DNA of 64,000 nucleotides from Comamonadaceae bacterium (GCA_947373245.1 CANBWY010000001.1:43944-107943), one strand, 5' to 3'; shown: positions 20,617 through 30,269, counted from the first letter of the stretch. The notes: generated from the letters alone by a model not told the origin. A program made the numbers and translations.

Positions 20617-21221
20617 AAATCAGACCGTGAACGGCGCAAGCGCAGGTGCAAAGTGTCCGCCACTCGGCGGGCGGTCACCAGCATCTGAATGGTGAGGGGA
20701 GCGAGTATTTTAAAACCGCCAGACTTGCCCGTGCGCAGCCGATAGGCATCGTCCAAACGACGCCACACGACAAAAAAATGTTCGGTAAACCGCAACATCA
20801 ACGCCAACTGCAACGCCAGCCGCTCGGGGTGCATGCCCAGCCAACGCAAGGGCGAGAGCACCTGTTCAAACACATGCAGCAAATCGGTGTGACGGGTGGT
20901 CAACGTGAGCGCGATGCCCATCAACGTGGCACTGAGCAAACGCAGCACCGTCACAGCCGCCAGCAGGGGTTGGTGCATGAGCCCATGAAAACCCGCCAGC
21001 AACCCACAAGCCACCAACAGCCCAAACACCAAGGGCTTGAGGCGCAACACGGCGCGCCCCAGCGAGGCGAAGACCCCAGCACACAGCACCGCAACAGCCA
21101 ACAAAACCGGCCATTGCGCCACCCCATACAAACCAACACCCAGCACGGCCAAGCACAGCAACTTGAAGGCCGCTGACACGCCGTGCAGCCAAGTGTGTTG
21201 TTCGCTGTAAAGGCTGCCCAT
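20613..21221 (-). CDS. bioN: Energy-coupling factor transmembrane protein (BioN-like)
   Basis: MGSLYSEQHTWLHGVSAAFKLLCLAVLGVGLYG...; membrane protein between bioY and an ECF ATPase. Longer ORF start overlaps bioM and is not used. Confidence 0.85.
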   Translation of the reverse strand: MGSLYSEQHTWLHGVSAAFKLLCLAVLGVGLYGVAQWPVLLAVAVLCAGVFASLGRAVLRLKPLVFGLLVACGLLAGFHGLMHQPLLAAVTVLRLLSATLMGIALTLTTRHTDLLHVFEQVLSPLRWLGMHPERLALQLALMLRFTEHFFVVWRRLDDAYRLRTGKSGGFKILAPLTIQMLVTARRVADTLHLRLRRSRSDL

Positions 21222-21223
21222 GT

Positions 21224-21931
21224 TTAATTCAGGGCAGTGCGCAAGGCCACGTCTGCCTCGTAGGCGGCACACACATCCACACCTAAACCATCGGCACGCA
21301 CGCGGCCACGGTCTAGCCAAATCACGCGTTCGAAATGGCGCACATGTCCCAGCACATGGGTAGACACCATGATTTGCGGCTGGGCACGCGTCAGATCTTG
21401 GCGCAGCAAAGCTTGGCTGGGCAAATCCAAACTGGCAAACGGTTCGTCCAACAACAACACGCGGTGCGACGCCAACATCAATGCCAGCCAACACACATGC
21501 TGGCGCTGCCCTTGGCTGAGGCTGCCAATGGCACGCGGCGCCCAGTGTGCCAAGCCCCGTGCGTGCAGCCAGTCGCGCACCTGTTGCTGCGCCTGCGCGC
21601 GGGGCAAACGCAAGTGTTGCAAGCTCAAAGCCAACTCTTCTTCGACTGTGGGGAAGATGATTTGATCATCCGGGTTTTGAAACATCATGCCGACGGGCTG
21701 CTGCCCATCGGGCACACACACACGCCCGGACTGCGGCTGGTCTAGGCCACTGATCAACCGAAACAAACTGCTTTTGCCTGCACCGTTGTCGCCAATCACG
21801 CCAATACGTGGCTCGTTGAGCTGCAAGCTCAGGGCCTCAAACACGGGGGTGCTGCCGCGCTGCAAAGTCACGCACTCCAGCGCCACGCCTTGGGAAGGGG
21901 TAAGAGAAGGGAGGGTCAAAGCCTGTGGCAT
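21224..21931 (-). CDS. bioM: ECF transporter ATP-binding protein (BioM-like)
   Basis: IGVIGDNGAGKSSLFRLISGLDQPQSG...IGSLSQGQRQHVCWLALMLASHRVLLLDEPFASLD. Confidence 0.87.
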   Translation of the reverse strand: MPQALTLPSLTPSQGVALECVTLQRGSTPVFEALSLQLNEPRIGVIGDNGAGKSSLFRLISGLDQPQSGRVCVPDGQQPVGMMFQNPDDQIIFPTVEEELALSLQHLRLPRAQAQQQVRDWLHARGLAHWAPRAIGSLSQGQRQHVCWLALMLASHRVLLLDEPFASLDLPSQALLRQDLTRAQPQIMVSTHVLGHVRHFERVIWLDRGRVRADGLGVDVCAAYEADVALRTALN

Positions 21932-21987
21932 GTGCGTGCGTGCGTTCCAAGAGCCTTTGATTATCGGTGCAGCCACGCAGGCAGCAA

Positions 21988-22020
21988 AAACCCCGCCACT
22001 CTTGCGAGTTGCGGGGTTTG
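21988..22020. terminator. Intrinsic terminator downstream of ompW
   Basis: Reverse strand AAACCCCGCA-ACTC-GCAA-GAGT-GGCGGGGTTTTT; GCAA tetraloop. Confidence 0.85.
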
Positions 22021-22063
22021 AATGTCTCTCACCCTTTGGCTGATAGCCTCAGCGTGGATTTTT

Positions 22064-22663
22064 TTAGAAGCGGTAGCCGACGCCAACGCCCAACATGACG
22101 GGGTCGAGTTTCAAAGTACCCAAGCTAGCGCCTGAGTTGCTGTACAACGCGGTCTGAATGTTGACTTTTTTCACATCCACGTTCAACGACACTTGCTTGG
22201 TCAAAGGCAAGTCCACACCTGCTTGGAAGGCGTAACCATAGCTGTGGTCATCCAAGGTGTAAGGACCTGAAGGCAAATTGACTTGACTGATCTTGGTGTA
22301 GTTCAAACCAGCGCCTACATAAGGGGTGAAGCCGTTGAAATTGGTGAAGTGGTATTGAGCGGTCAAAGTGGGAGGCAAGTGTTTGAACGTACCCACGTTG
22401 GCACCGCCTGCTGCACCCGCAGAGACTTGCTGCTGTTGTGGCACGGTCAAGACCAATTCGGCTGACACGTTCTTGTTGAAGAAATAAGTCACATCCACCT
22501 CAGGAATCGTTTTGTCATCCACGCTCAAGCCCAAAACTGTGGCGTCATGGTTGGCCATACTCAACTTGACAGCACGTGCGCGCACCAACCAAGGGCTTTC
22601 CTGTGCGGACACTTGACCTGCAACCAACATACCAACAGCAGCGGCAATGAGAATTTTTTTCAT
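22064..22663 (-). CDS. ompW: OmpW family outer-membrane protein
   Basis: Signal peptide then SPWLVRARAVKLSMANHDATVLGLSVDDKTIPEVDVTYFFNKNVSAELVLTVPQQQ...; C-terminal GVGVGYRF. Confidence 0.93.
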   Translation of the reverse strand: MKKILIAAAVGMLVAGQVSAQESPWLVRARAVKLSMANHDATVLGLSVDDKTIPEVDVTYFFNKNVSAELVLTVPQQQQVSAGAAGGANVGTFKHLPPTLTAQYHFTNFNGFTPYVGAGLNYTKISQVNLPSGPYTLDDHSYGYAFQAGVDLPLTKQVSLNVDVKKVNIQTALYSNSGASLGTLKLDPVMLGVGVGYRF

Positions 22664-22767
22664 GATTTTTTTCCTTGGGTTTACTCGGGTCTATTCCCGT
22701 GCTGTGAATTTCACTGCATCGTGACAAGCGATACATTGATTCACCTCAAACCCGCGTCAGCCGACCA

Positions 22768-22781
22768 TTGATGTATGTCAA
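22768..22781. promoter_or_regulatory. FNR/ANR-type box candidate upstream of ompW
   Basis: TTGATGTATGTCAA (reverse TTGACATACATCAA), one mismatch to TTGATnnnnATCAA, about 105 bp upstream of the ompW start. Confidence 0.45.
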
Positions 22782-22900
22782 CAAACGGTTGCACAGCAGA
22801 AGCAACGCCCAAGTTCTGTTCTGCCATTTAAAATTTATTTTTTATCAGCATGTGGCCTTAGGTTCAACCCATCCACGCCCTGCCCTTAACCATCGCGCAC

Positions 22901-24889
22901 ATGAACACCCCCCTCAAGCCCCCAGCTACCTCTCACGCCCTCAGTGCGAGGCCTTCGCCTGATCAATTGTTCCAGCAAGCCCTATCGCACCATCGGGAAG
23001 GGCGGCTCTCAGATGCCATTGGCCTTTACGAACAAGCACTCAAGGCGCGCCCAACCTTCTTTGATGCGATGCACATGCTGGGCGTGGCTTGTTACCAAGA
23101 GGGGCAGCCAACCCGTGCCGTAGCGCTCATTTCACAAGCGATTCAACTGCGCCCCCAAATACCCCAAGCCCATAACAATTTAGGTAACGCCCTAGTTGTG
23201 GCCGGGCGCACGCGCGAAGCCATCACCGCGTACGAGAATGCTGTGAAACTCAAAGCGGACTACGCCGAGGCCTACTACAACGCCGGATGCGCATTGGCCC
23301 AGCTTGAGGAGTTCCCAATGGCGGCGGCCTGCTACGACAAGGCGATCGAGATTGAGCCGAGACACATCCCTGCCTACGCCAACCGTGGCCTTGCGCTGGA
23401 GCGCTTGTTCAAGCACGAGATGGCAGCCGAGAACTACCGCGCAGCGCTACTCGTAGACCCGCAGAACACCGACCTAAGGTTCCGACTGGGTCACATCTAC
23501 TTTGAACTGTGCGATCTGACTGCTGCGCTTGGCGAATACCTTCAGGTTCAAGCTGCGAGGCCAGATATGCCATATGTCCTGTTGCAGATACACATCCAGA
23601 TGTGCGATTGGAAAGACTGGCAAGCCTCCTTCAACGCCATGAATAAATTGATTGCATCAGGGAACCGAAAAGCCAGCCATCCATTTCATGTGGTCAACTA
23701 CCTAGACGATCCACAAGTTCAGCGCCATATCGCTGAAGATTGGGTTGCAATGAACCATAACCAAGTCCTGCCTCGGCCTGCGGTGGCTCCTCCGCAAGAA
23801 CGGATACGCGTAGGCTTCTTTTCGGCTGATTTTCGGACTCATCCCGTTTCACAGTTGCTGCTCGAATTTTTAGAGACCCACGACCGCAACCGCTTTGAGT
23901 TCATTGCTTTTTCATTTCGCAACTCAGAAGACGCGATACAAGATCGCCTCAAGCAGGCTTTTGCACGCTTCGTGGACGTCGAATCCATGGGCGATTTGGC
24001 AGTTGCGGCATTGGCACGAGAGATGGGGCTGCACCTAGCGGTAGACCTAGGGGGCTACACGAAAGCCAGCCGCATGGGCATATTCGCGCAACGCGCTGCG
24101 CCTGTGCAGGTGAGCTTCCTAGGCTATCCGGCCACGACAGGGGCTTCCTTCATGGATTACCTCATTGCTGACCCGCAGGTGGTTCCGCACGAAGACGAGG
24201 TGCATTACACCGAGCAAATTGCACGCCTGCCACACAGCCTGCTGCCACGCGATACTCGGGTGCGTCCTTCAGGCGCTTCGTTCACGCGTGCCCAGTTTGG
24301 CTTACCAGAGGCGGGCATGGTTTATTGCTGCTTCAACAACCACGTGAAGTACGTGCCTGAAGTGTTTGCCTTGTGGATGCAGGTGCTCCAGCAAGTGCCT
24401 GGCAGTGTGCTATGGATGGCGTCGCCACCGGCGGTCGTCCGTAACCACCTGCTGGCGGCTGTAAAAGACGCTGGCGTAGACCCAACTCGGCTCGTATTTG
24501 CTTCGCGCATGGACCGACTTGAAGACCACCTCCAGCGGCTCACGCTAGCCGACCTGTTCCTTGACACGTGGCCCTACAACGCGCACACCACCGCCAGCGA
24601 TGCACTGTTTGTGGGGCTGCCTGTGCTCACACGCATGGGCCGCACCTTTGCTGGGCGGGTGGCCGGTAGTTTGCTCACCACGCTGGGCGTGCCTGAGCTC
24701 ATCACCCACACGCCCGAAGCGTATCTCTGCGAGGCGGTCCGCTTAGGTACCGACAAGCAAGCGCGCCTGACGGTGCGCGCCAAGGTAGAGGCACAGCGCA
24801 TGGCCTCACCACTGTTTGACAGCACCGCTTACGGCCGCGCTCTGAGTGACCTCTTGGCTTCGCTCGCTGCCAACCGCGTGCTAGACTGA
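22901..24889 (+). CDS. TPR protein with SPINDLY/O-GlcNAc-transferase-like glycosyltransferase domain
   Basis: N-terminal TPR repeats (AHNNLGNALVVAGRTREAITAYENAVKLKADYAEAYYNAG), C-terminal RIRVGFFSADFRTHPVSQLLLEFLE...GFPATTG-like GYPATTGASFMDYLIADPQVVP. Confidence 0.92.
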   Translation: MNTPLKPPATSHALSARPSPDQLFQQALSHHREGRLSDAIGLYEQALKARPTFFDAMHMLGVACYQEGQPTRAVALISQAIQLRPQIPQAHNNLGNALVVAGRTREAITAYENAVKLKADYAEAYYNAGCALAQLEEFPMAAACYDKAIEIEPRHIPAYANRGLALERLFKHEMAAENYRAALLVDPQNTDLRFRLGHIYFELCDLTAALGEYLQVQAARPDMPYVLLQIHIQMCDWKDWQASFNAMNKLIASGNRKASHPFHVVNYLDDPQVQRHIAEDWVAMNHNQVLPRPAVAPPQERIRVGFFSADFRTHPVSQLLLEFLETHDRNRFEFIAFSFRNSEDAIQDRLKQAFARFVDVESMGDLAVAALAREMGLHLAVDLGGYTKASRMGIFAQRAAPVQVSFLGYPATTGASFMDYLIADPQVVPHEDEVHYTEQIARLPHSLLPRDTRVRPSGASFTRAQFGLPEAGMVYCCFNNHVKYVPEVFALWMQVLQQVPGSVLWMASPPAVVRNHLLAAVKDAGVDPTRLVFASRMDRLEDHLQRLTLADLFLDTWPYNAHTTASDALFVGLPVLTRMGRTFAGRVAGSLLTTLGVPELITHTPEAYLCEAVRLGTDKQARLTVRAKVEAQRMASPLFDSTAYGRALSDLLASLAANRVLD

Positions 24890-24930
24890 ATCCATGGGCT
24901 AACCATGCCAGCAACGAGGCACATATAAAA

Positions 24931-24962
24931 AAACCCATCACTCTTGCGAGTGATGGGTTTTT
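24931..24962. terminator. Bidirectional intrinsic terminator between SPINDLY-like gene and porin
   Basis: AAACCCATCACTC-TTGC-GAGTGATGGGTTT with A/T tracts on both sides. Confidence 0.88.
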
Positions 24963-25002
24963 AAACTTTTAAATCCTAAACTGGCTTACGCCAGCGTGGG
25001 GA

Positions 25003-26169
25003 TTAGAAGCCGATACGGATACCCAAGGCTGTACGAGCAAACTTCGTGTCAGTACCTTTGATCTGTGCAGGTGTGATGGCTGCGTTCATTGCACCAGCTT
25101 TGTCGTTGATAGACTCAGCACGGAAGTAAACAGCAGTCATTTTGCTCAAGTTGTAATCAGCACCGAGGCCAACCAATGAAGACTTGGTGTTGGTTTTGTC
25201 AGTCAAAGAACCAGCTTGAGCCATCAACACAGTTTTACCCATGGTGTATGTGGCAGAAGCTGTCAGAGCACGGTTGTTCACACCAGTCGTGTCAGTCTTG
25301 GTGGTCTGAGTCAACAAACCAACCTTAGCTGCACCAACGGTGTAAGCACCAGCCAAAGTGTTCACTGTGTACAAAGCAGTACCAGCGGCAGCACCGCTAG
25401 AGTTCAGAGCAGAAATACCAGCGAAGTCTTGCTTCAAGTTGCTGAAAGATGCTGCAAATGGACCTTGTGCGTAGTTCACGCCGATTTCTTGCGTACCGAT
25501 TTGGTCGTAAGCGCCAACAGATGTGCTGAATGCGTTAGGTTGTGGAGTCAAACCTGTTGTAGTTGAGGTTGTACCCGCTGTAGCACCAGTTTGCTTGTTC
25601 GACTTGTACAAAGTGGCGTTGATGCCCATGAAAGCTGGAGACACATATTTCACTGCGTTTTCAGCGCGCACTTGTGATGTAGCTTGTGCATCGTTGATGT
25701 ACATGGTACGGAAGCCTGAACCGATGGCTGTACCGAAAGGTTGGCCGAGGGTGAAGGTGGTCAAGCTGTTGTAGTTCACAGCGCCAAAGTGGATTTGGCC
25801 GTACTGTTCAGACTCCAAACCAACGCGGATTTCGCCGTTGCCGAATGTGCCGCCAGCGCCGTTGATGCTGTTTGCAGCAGTTGTGGCGTTGGTACCAGTA
25901 GAAGTACCAGTGTTAGCGTAGTTAGAAACCATGTTCCAGTCGTTTTCAACGCGGAACGTAGCGCGCAAGCCACCGCCGAGGTCTTCATTGCCGCGCACGT
26001 TCAATTGTGAAGTGCTTGAACCGTTGCCGGCCACGCCTTTAACGGAGTTGCCTTTGTAGTTAACAGACTGGTAACCAGCGTCAACGATACCGTCCAACAT
26101 GACAGAAGATTGTGCGAATGCGCCAGTTGTGGCTGCGATTGCTGCGATAGCAACGAGGGTTTTTTTCAT
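25003..26169 (-). CDS. Gram-negative porin (Burkholderiales trimeric type)
   Basis: MKKTLVAIAAIAATTGAFAQSSVMLDGIVDAGYQSVNYKG...RATFRVENDW...GIRIGF terminal Phe. Confidence 0.95.
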   Translation of the reverse strand: MKKTLVAIAAIAATTGAFAQSSVMLDGIVDAGYQSVNYKGNSVKGVAGNGSSTSQLNVRGNEDLGGGLRATFRVENDWNMVSNYANTGTSTGTNATTAANSINGAGGTFGNGEIRVGLESEQYGQIHFGAVNYNSLTTFTLGQPFGTAIGSGFRTMYINDAQATSQVRAENAVKYVSPAFMGINATLYKSNKQTGATAGTTSTTTGLTPQPNAFSTSVGAYDQIGTQEIGVNYAQGPFAASFSNLKQDFAGISALNSSGAAAGTALYTVNTLAGAYTVGAAKVGLLTQTTKTDTTGVNNRALTASATYTMGKTVLMAQAGSLTDKTNTKSSLVGLGADYNLSKMTAVYFRAESINDKAGAMNAAITPAQIKGTDTKFARTALGIRIGF

Positions 26170-26430
26170 TTCAAGGTTCTCCAAAGTTTGAACAGGGGTT
26201 CTGAATTTCTCAGAACCAACCTCCGTTTTCGGGAAGTTGAAGGTATTGAACCAGACAGCCATGCGTTGAACCATGTCAAACGCCAAAAATACAGCTTTGG
26301 CGTTGCATCCATGCAACAAAACACACCCCCTCCTCTGGCAAACCCTTGAAATTCGATGAATTCAACAAAACCACCATGCCAAACAAGGCCAACCGCGACT
26401 TTCCACCCTGAGGTCTTAAACTTGGCCGCT

Positions 26431-27060
26431 ATGGATGCCCTTCTTACCGCCGCCGACAGCGCTTTGCGCACCGTGTTTGCCCGCCACCACGCCAACCGCC
26501 CCACGCCCATGTGGGCGGCCGAGGTGCCCGTCCCGCCCGCGCTGACCGAGGCTGAAAAGCGCGAAGCCGCCGCCTTGATGCGCGTGAACCATGTGGGCGA
26601 GGTGTGCGCCCAAGCGCTGTACACCGCCCAAGCACTTGCCACCCGAGACGCAGCACTGCGCCAACACCTGAGCGCCGCCTGCAATGAGGAAACCGACCAT
26701 TTGGCGTGGGTCGAGCAACGGCTACAGGCCTTGGGCGGGCGCACCAGCTGGCTCAACCCGCTTTGGTACGCCGGGGCGTTTGGCATTGGCTACGCCGCAG
26801 CCAAGCTGGGCGGCGACCGCGTGAGCCTAGGCTTTGTGGTGGAAACTGAGCGTCAAGTCGAAGCGCATTTAGAAAGCCACCTCGGGCTTTTGCCCGCCAA
26901 CGACGGGCCTAGCCGCGCCATCGTGGCGCAAATGAAGGTGGACGAAGCGCAGCACGCCAAAGAGGCACTGGCCGCAGGCGCGGCCGAGCTGCCAGCCCCC
27001 ATGAAAGCCCTGATGAAACTCGCCGCCAAGGTGATGACAACGGTGGCTCACCGGGTTTAA
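26431..27060 (+). CDS. coq7: 2-polyprenyl-3-methyl-6-methoxy-1,4-benzoquinone monooxygenase
   Basis: [52 protein letters not shown] di-iron motifs. Confidence 0.94.
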   Translation: MDALLTAADSALRTVFARHHANRPTPMWAAEVPVPPALTEAEKREAAALMRVNHVGEVCAQALYTAQALATRDAALRQHLSAACNEETDHLAWVEQRLQALGGRTSWLNPLWYAGAFGIGYAAAKLGGDRVSLGFVVETERQVEAHLESHLGLLPANDGPSRAIVAQMKVDEAQHAKEALAAGAAELPAPMKALMKLAAKVMTTVAHRV

Positions 27061-27079
27061 AGCGGCGGCGGCCTAGCGT

Positions 27080-27529
27080 TTAGGCCTCGACCAGCTCAAA
27101 ACTGGTGGTAATTGCCGCCGTTTTGCCCAGCATGATGGTGGCCGAGCAGTATTTGTCGTGGCTCATGGCAATGGCGCGCTCCACCGCAGCAGCAGGCACG
27201 CCTTGGCCCGTGACGGTGAAGTGCATGTTGATTCTGGTAAACACCTTGGGGTCTTCGGTGGCGCGCTCACTGCTGATCTTGACGGTACAGCCTTGCACGT
27301 TGTGGCGGCCACGTTTCAAAATCATCACCACGTCATAAGCGGTGCAGCCGCCTGTACCTGCCAAAAGCATTTCCATGGGGCGCGGCGCCAAGTTTTGGCC
27401 GCCGTTTTCGGGCTTGGCCGCATCGGGCGCGCCATCCATGGCCACCACGTGACCGCTACCGGTTTCTGCAATGAAGCCCATGCCTGAGCGGGTGCCAGAG
27501 TTGCCGGTCCAGCTGACGGTGCATTCCAT
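27080..27529 (-). CDS. OsmC family protein
   Basis: PMEMLLAGTGGCTAYDVVMILKRGRHNVQGCTVKISSERATEDPKVFTRINMHFTVTG. Confidence 0.92.
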   Translation of the reverse strand: MECTVSWTGNSGTRSGMGFIAETGSGHVVAMDGAPDAAKPENGGQNLAPRPMEMLLAGTGGCTAYDVVMILKRGRHNVQGCTVKISSERATEDPKVFTRINMHFTVTGQGVPAAAVERAIAMSHDKYCSATIMLGKTAAITTSFELVEA

Positions 27530-27637
27530 GTGTGTTCTCCAAAAAATTCTGACTGCGATTGTCATACAAATGTTGCACCGCAACAAAAATTGCATACACT
27601 AGAGCCTTGTCTCCTCCACCCTCAAAAGTGGATTCAG

Positions 27638-27668
27638 CCCCGAGTTGCAAAACTCGGGGTTTTTTTTC
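27638..27668 (+). terminator. Strong intrinsic terminator inside the ilvA leader (attenuator candidate)
   Basis: CCCCGAGTT-GCAA-AACTCGGGG-TTTTTTTT, ending about 28 nt before the ilvA ATG (27697). Confidence 0.9.
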
Positions 27669-27696
27669 GCCTTTTTTCTTAAGAGACAATCATCCC

Positions 27697-29274
27697 ATGT
27701 CTACCCGCACCCCCAAGGCGCGCGCGCTACAGCCCGCCGATTACCTGAAAAAAATCTTGACCGCCCGTGTGTACGACGTGGCGACCGAATCGGCGTTGGA
27801 GGTGGCGAAGAACCTCAGCCGCCGCATTCACAACACCGTGCTCTTGAAGCGCGAAGACCAGCAGCCCGTGCACAGCTTCAAGCTGCGCGGTGCGTACAAC
27901 AAGATGGCGCACCTCACGCCAGCCCAGCTGAAAAAGGGCGTCATTTGCGCCTCGGCCGGCAACCACGCGCAAGGCGTGGCCCTGGGGGCCAAGCGTTTGG
28001 GCACCCAAGCCATCATCGTCATGCCCACCACCACGCCCAGCGTGAAAATTGAGGCGGTCAAAGCCTTGGGCGGCGAGGTGGTGTTGGCCGGCGAAAGCTA
28101 CTCCGACGCTTACACGCACGCGCTCACGCTTGAGAAGAAAAACGGCATGACTTTTGTGCACCCGTTTGACGACCCCGATGTGATTGCAGGCCAAGGCACG
28201 ATTGCCATGGAAATGCTGCGCCAGCACCAAGGCCCGTTGGATGCCGTGTTTGTCGCCATTGGCGGCGGTGGCCTGATCAGCGGTGTGGCCAACTACATCA
28301 AGGCCGTGCGCCCCGAAATCAAAGTGATTGGCGTGCAAATGGACGACTCGTCCGCGATGATGCAGTCGGTGGCCAAAGGCAAGCGCGTCACCCTCAGCGA
28401 TGTGGGTTTGTTCTCCGACGGCACGGCGGTGAAGTTGGTGGGCGAGGAGACTTTCCGCATCGCCAAAAACTTGGTCGACAGCTTCATCACCGTGGACACC
28501 GACGCCGTGTGCGCCGCCATCAAAGACGTGTTTGTGGACACCCGCAGCATCGTCGAGCCCGCAGGGGCCTTGGCCGTAGCTGCCATCAAACAATACGTGG
28601 CGCAACACAAAACCAAGGGCGAAACCTACGCCGCCATTTTGTGCGGTGCCAACATGAACTTCGACCGCTTGCGCTTTGTGGCCGAGCGTGCCGAAGTGGG
28701 TGAAGAACGCGAAGCCCTGTTTGCCGTGACCATCCCTGAGCAGCCCGGTAGCCTGCGCCGCTTTTGCGAGCTGATTGGCAAGCTGCCCAGCTTTGGCGGT
28801 GCCAAAACGCCGCGCAATGTGACCGAGTTCAACTACCGCATGAGCGACCAAAACAAAGCGCATGTGTTTTTAGGCTTGACCACCGGCGTGAAGGGCGAAA
28901 GCGGCAAGATGGCCGCGCACTTCACCAAAAGCGGTTTTCATGCGATTGACCTGACGCACGACGAGCTGGCCAAAGAACACTTGCGGCACATGGTGGGCGG
29001 GCACTCTTCGCTGGCGTCCGAAGAGCGCATCTTGCGTTTTGAATTCCCCGAGCGCCCGGGCGCGCTGATGAAGTTCTTGCTGGCCATGCGCCCCGGCTGG
29101 AACATCAGCCTGTTCCACTACCGCAACCAAGGCGCGGACTATGGCCGCATCTTGATGGGCTTGCAAGTGCCCAAGACCGACAGCAAAGCGTTCACCGCGT
29201 TCTTGGATGGCTTGGGCTACCCGTATGTGGAAGAAACCAAGAACCCAGCTTATCGTTTGTTCTTGCAACGCTGA
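27697..29274 (+). CDS. ilvA: Threonine ammonia-lyase, biosynthetic
   Basis: MSTRTPKARALQPADYLKKILTARVYDVATESALEVAKNLSRRIHNTVLLKREDQQPVHSFKLRGAYNKM...; two C-terminal ACT-like regions. Confidence 0.97.
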   Translation: MSTRTPKARALQPADYLKKILTARVYDVATESALEVAKNLSRRIHNTVLLKREDQQPVHSFKLRGAYNKMAHLTPAQLKKGVICASAGNHAQGVALGAKRLGTQAIIVMPTTTPSVKIEAVKALGGEVVLAGESYSDAYTHALTLEKKNGMTFVHPFDDPDVIAGQGTIAMEMLRQHQGPLDAVFVAIGGGGLISGVANYIKAVRPEIKVIGVQMDDSSAMMQSVAKGKRVTLSDVGLFSDGTAVKLVGEETFRIAKNLVDSFITVDTDAVCAAIKDVFVDTRSIVEPAGALAVAAIKQYVAQHKTKGETYAAILCGANMNFDRLRFVAERAEVGEEREALFAVTIPEQPGSLRRFCELIGKLPSFGGAKTPRNVTEFNYRMSDQNKAHVFLGLTTGVKGESGKMAAHFTKSGFHAIDLTHDELAKEHLRHMVGGHSSLASEERILRFEFPERPGALMKFLLAMRPGWNISLFHYRNQGADYGRILMGLQVPKTDSKAFTAFLDGLGYPYVEETKNPAYRLFLQR

Positions 29275-29291
29275 AGCGCTTCTTGGCTGGC

Positions 29292-29777
29292 TTATTTTTT
29301 AGCCGGAAGTTCCAGCACCAAGGTCTGCGGCCCGTCCATCGTTGCGCCTAGGCTGATGCGACGGCCTTGAGCCGATTGCAGCACCAAGCCCTCGGCCACC
29401 AGAGCGCCCACACGGTAGGGCTTGGCAGGTTTGCCGTCGACCGCGATCAGTGCCGCGCCTTGCGAGGCATCACCCGTCAACACGCCTTGGAGCTGAAAAC
29501 GGCTGGCTAAGCTGGGGACCGCTGCGGCTTGTACGGGCGCTGCGCCCAAACTGCGGGCTGCGGCCACGGTGTCAACCTCGGGCAGCGCTTGGCCTGGCAA
29601 GGTGGCATTGCTGAGGGTCGCGTCCGTGGCAGACCAGCGCAAGCCCCACGTCACCGCGCTGAACGCCACAGCCCCCCACACCAACAGCGACGCCACAGGC
29701 AACAGCGCGCGCGAAGACGTGCTGAAAACAGTGGCCAATGAAGGGGGGTGGCGAAGCATCAGCGGATTATGATTCAT
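29292..29777 (-). CDS. gspC: Type II secretion GspC-like inner-membrane protein (short, no PDZ domain seen)
   Basis: Single TM then ...ASRFQLQGVLTGDASQGAALIAVDGKPAKPYRVGALVAEGLVLQSAQGRRISLG, GspC homology region; divergent to gspG. Start may be 29759. Confidence 0.78.
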   Translation of the reverse strand: MNHNPLMLRHPPSLATVFSTSSRALLPVASLLVWGAVAFSAVTWGLRWSATDATLSNATLPGQALPEVDTVAAARSLGAAPVQAAAVPSLASRFQLQGVLTGDASQGAALIAVDGKPAKPYRVGALVAEGLVLQSAQGRRISLGATMDGPQTLVLELPAKK

Positions 29778-29808
29778 CTATTGCCAGAGAACCTTTGAAA
29801 TACCCGCT

Positions 29809-30249
29809 ATGCCTACCCTTCAAACGACCCCCAAAACCAAATGCCAACGCGGCTTCACGCTGATCGAATTGATGGTGGTGCTCGCCATCATTGGCGTGCT
29901 CGCCGCCTTGGTGATCCCCAATGTGCTCAACCGCGCCGACGACGCACGCGTGACCGCCGCCAAGACCGATGTGGGCAACCTCATGCAAGCGCTCAAGCTA
30001 TACCGCTTGGACAACCAAAACTACCCCACCGCCGAGCAAGGCCTGAATGCCTTGGTGGTCAAACCCACCACGGGACCCATGCCACTCAACTGGAAGTCCT
30101 ACATCGACAAGCTGCCCAATGACCCATGGGGTCGTCCTTACCAGTACATGAACCCCGGCGTGAAAGGTGAAGTCGATGTGTTGTCACTCGGCGCAGACGG
30201 TCAACCCGGTGGGGAAGGCAAAAACGCCGACATCGGCAGCTGGCAGTAA
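29809..30249 (+). CDS. gspG: Type II secretion major pseudopilin GspG
   Basis: RGFTLIELMVVLAIIGVLAALVIPNVLNRADDARVTAAKTDVGNLMQALKLYRLDNQNYPTAEQGL. Confidence 0.96.
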   Translation: MPTLQTTPKTKCQRGFTLIELMVVLAIIGVLAALVIPNVLNRADDARVTAAKTDVGNLMQALKLYRLDNQNYPTAEQGLNALVVKPTTGPMPLNWKSYIDKLPNDPWGRPYQYMNPGVKGEVDVLSLGADGQPGGEGKNADIGSWQ

Positions 30250-30269
30250 ACCACGCGTACAAGCCAGCC

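Noticed and set aside
20613-21494. Long version of the BioN ORF (293 aa)
   Set aside because: Its N-terminal 90 residues overlap bioM out of frame; the internal MGSLYSEQ start is more plausible.
27727-28863. 378-aa reverse ORF antisense to ilvA
   Set aside because: Histidine/valine/glycine-rich shadow translation of a clearly conserved gene; typical high-GC antisense ORF.
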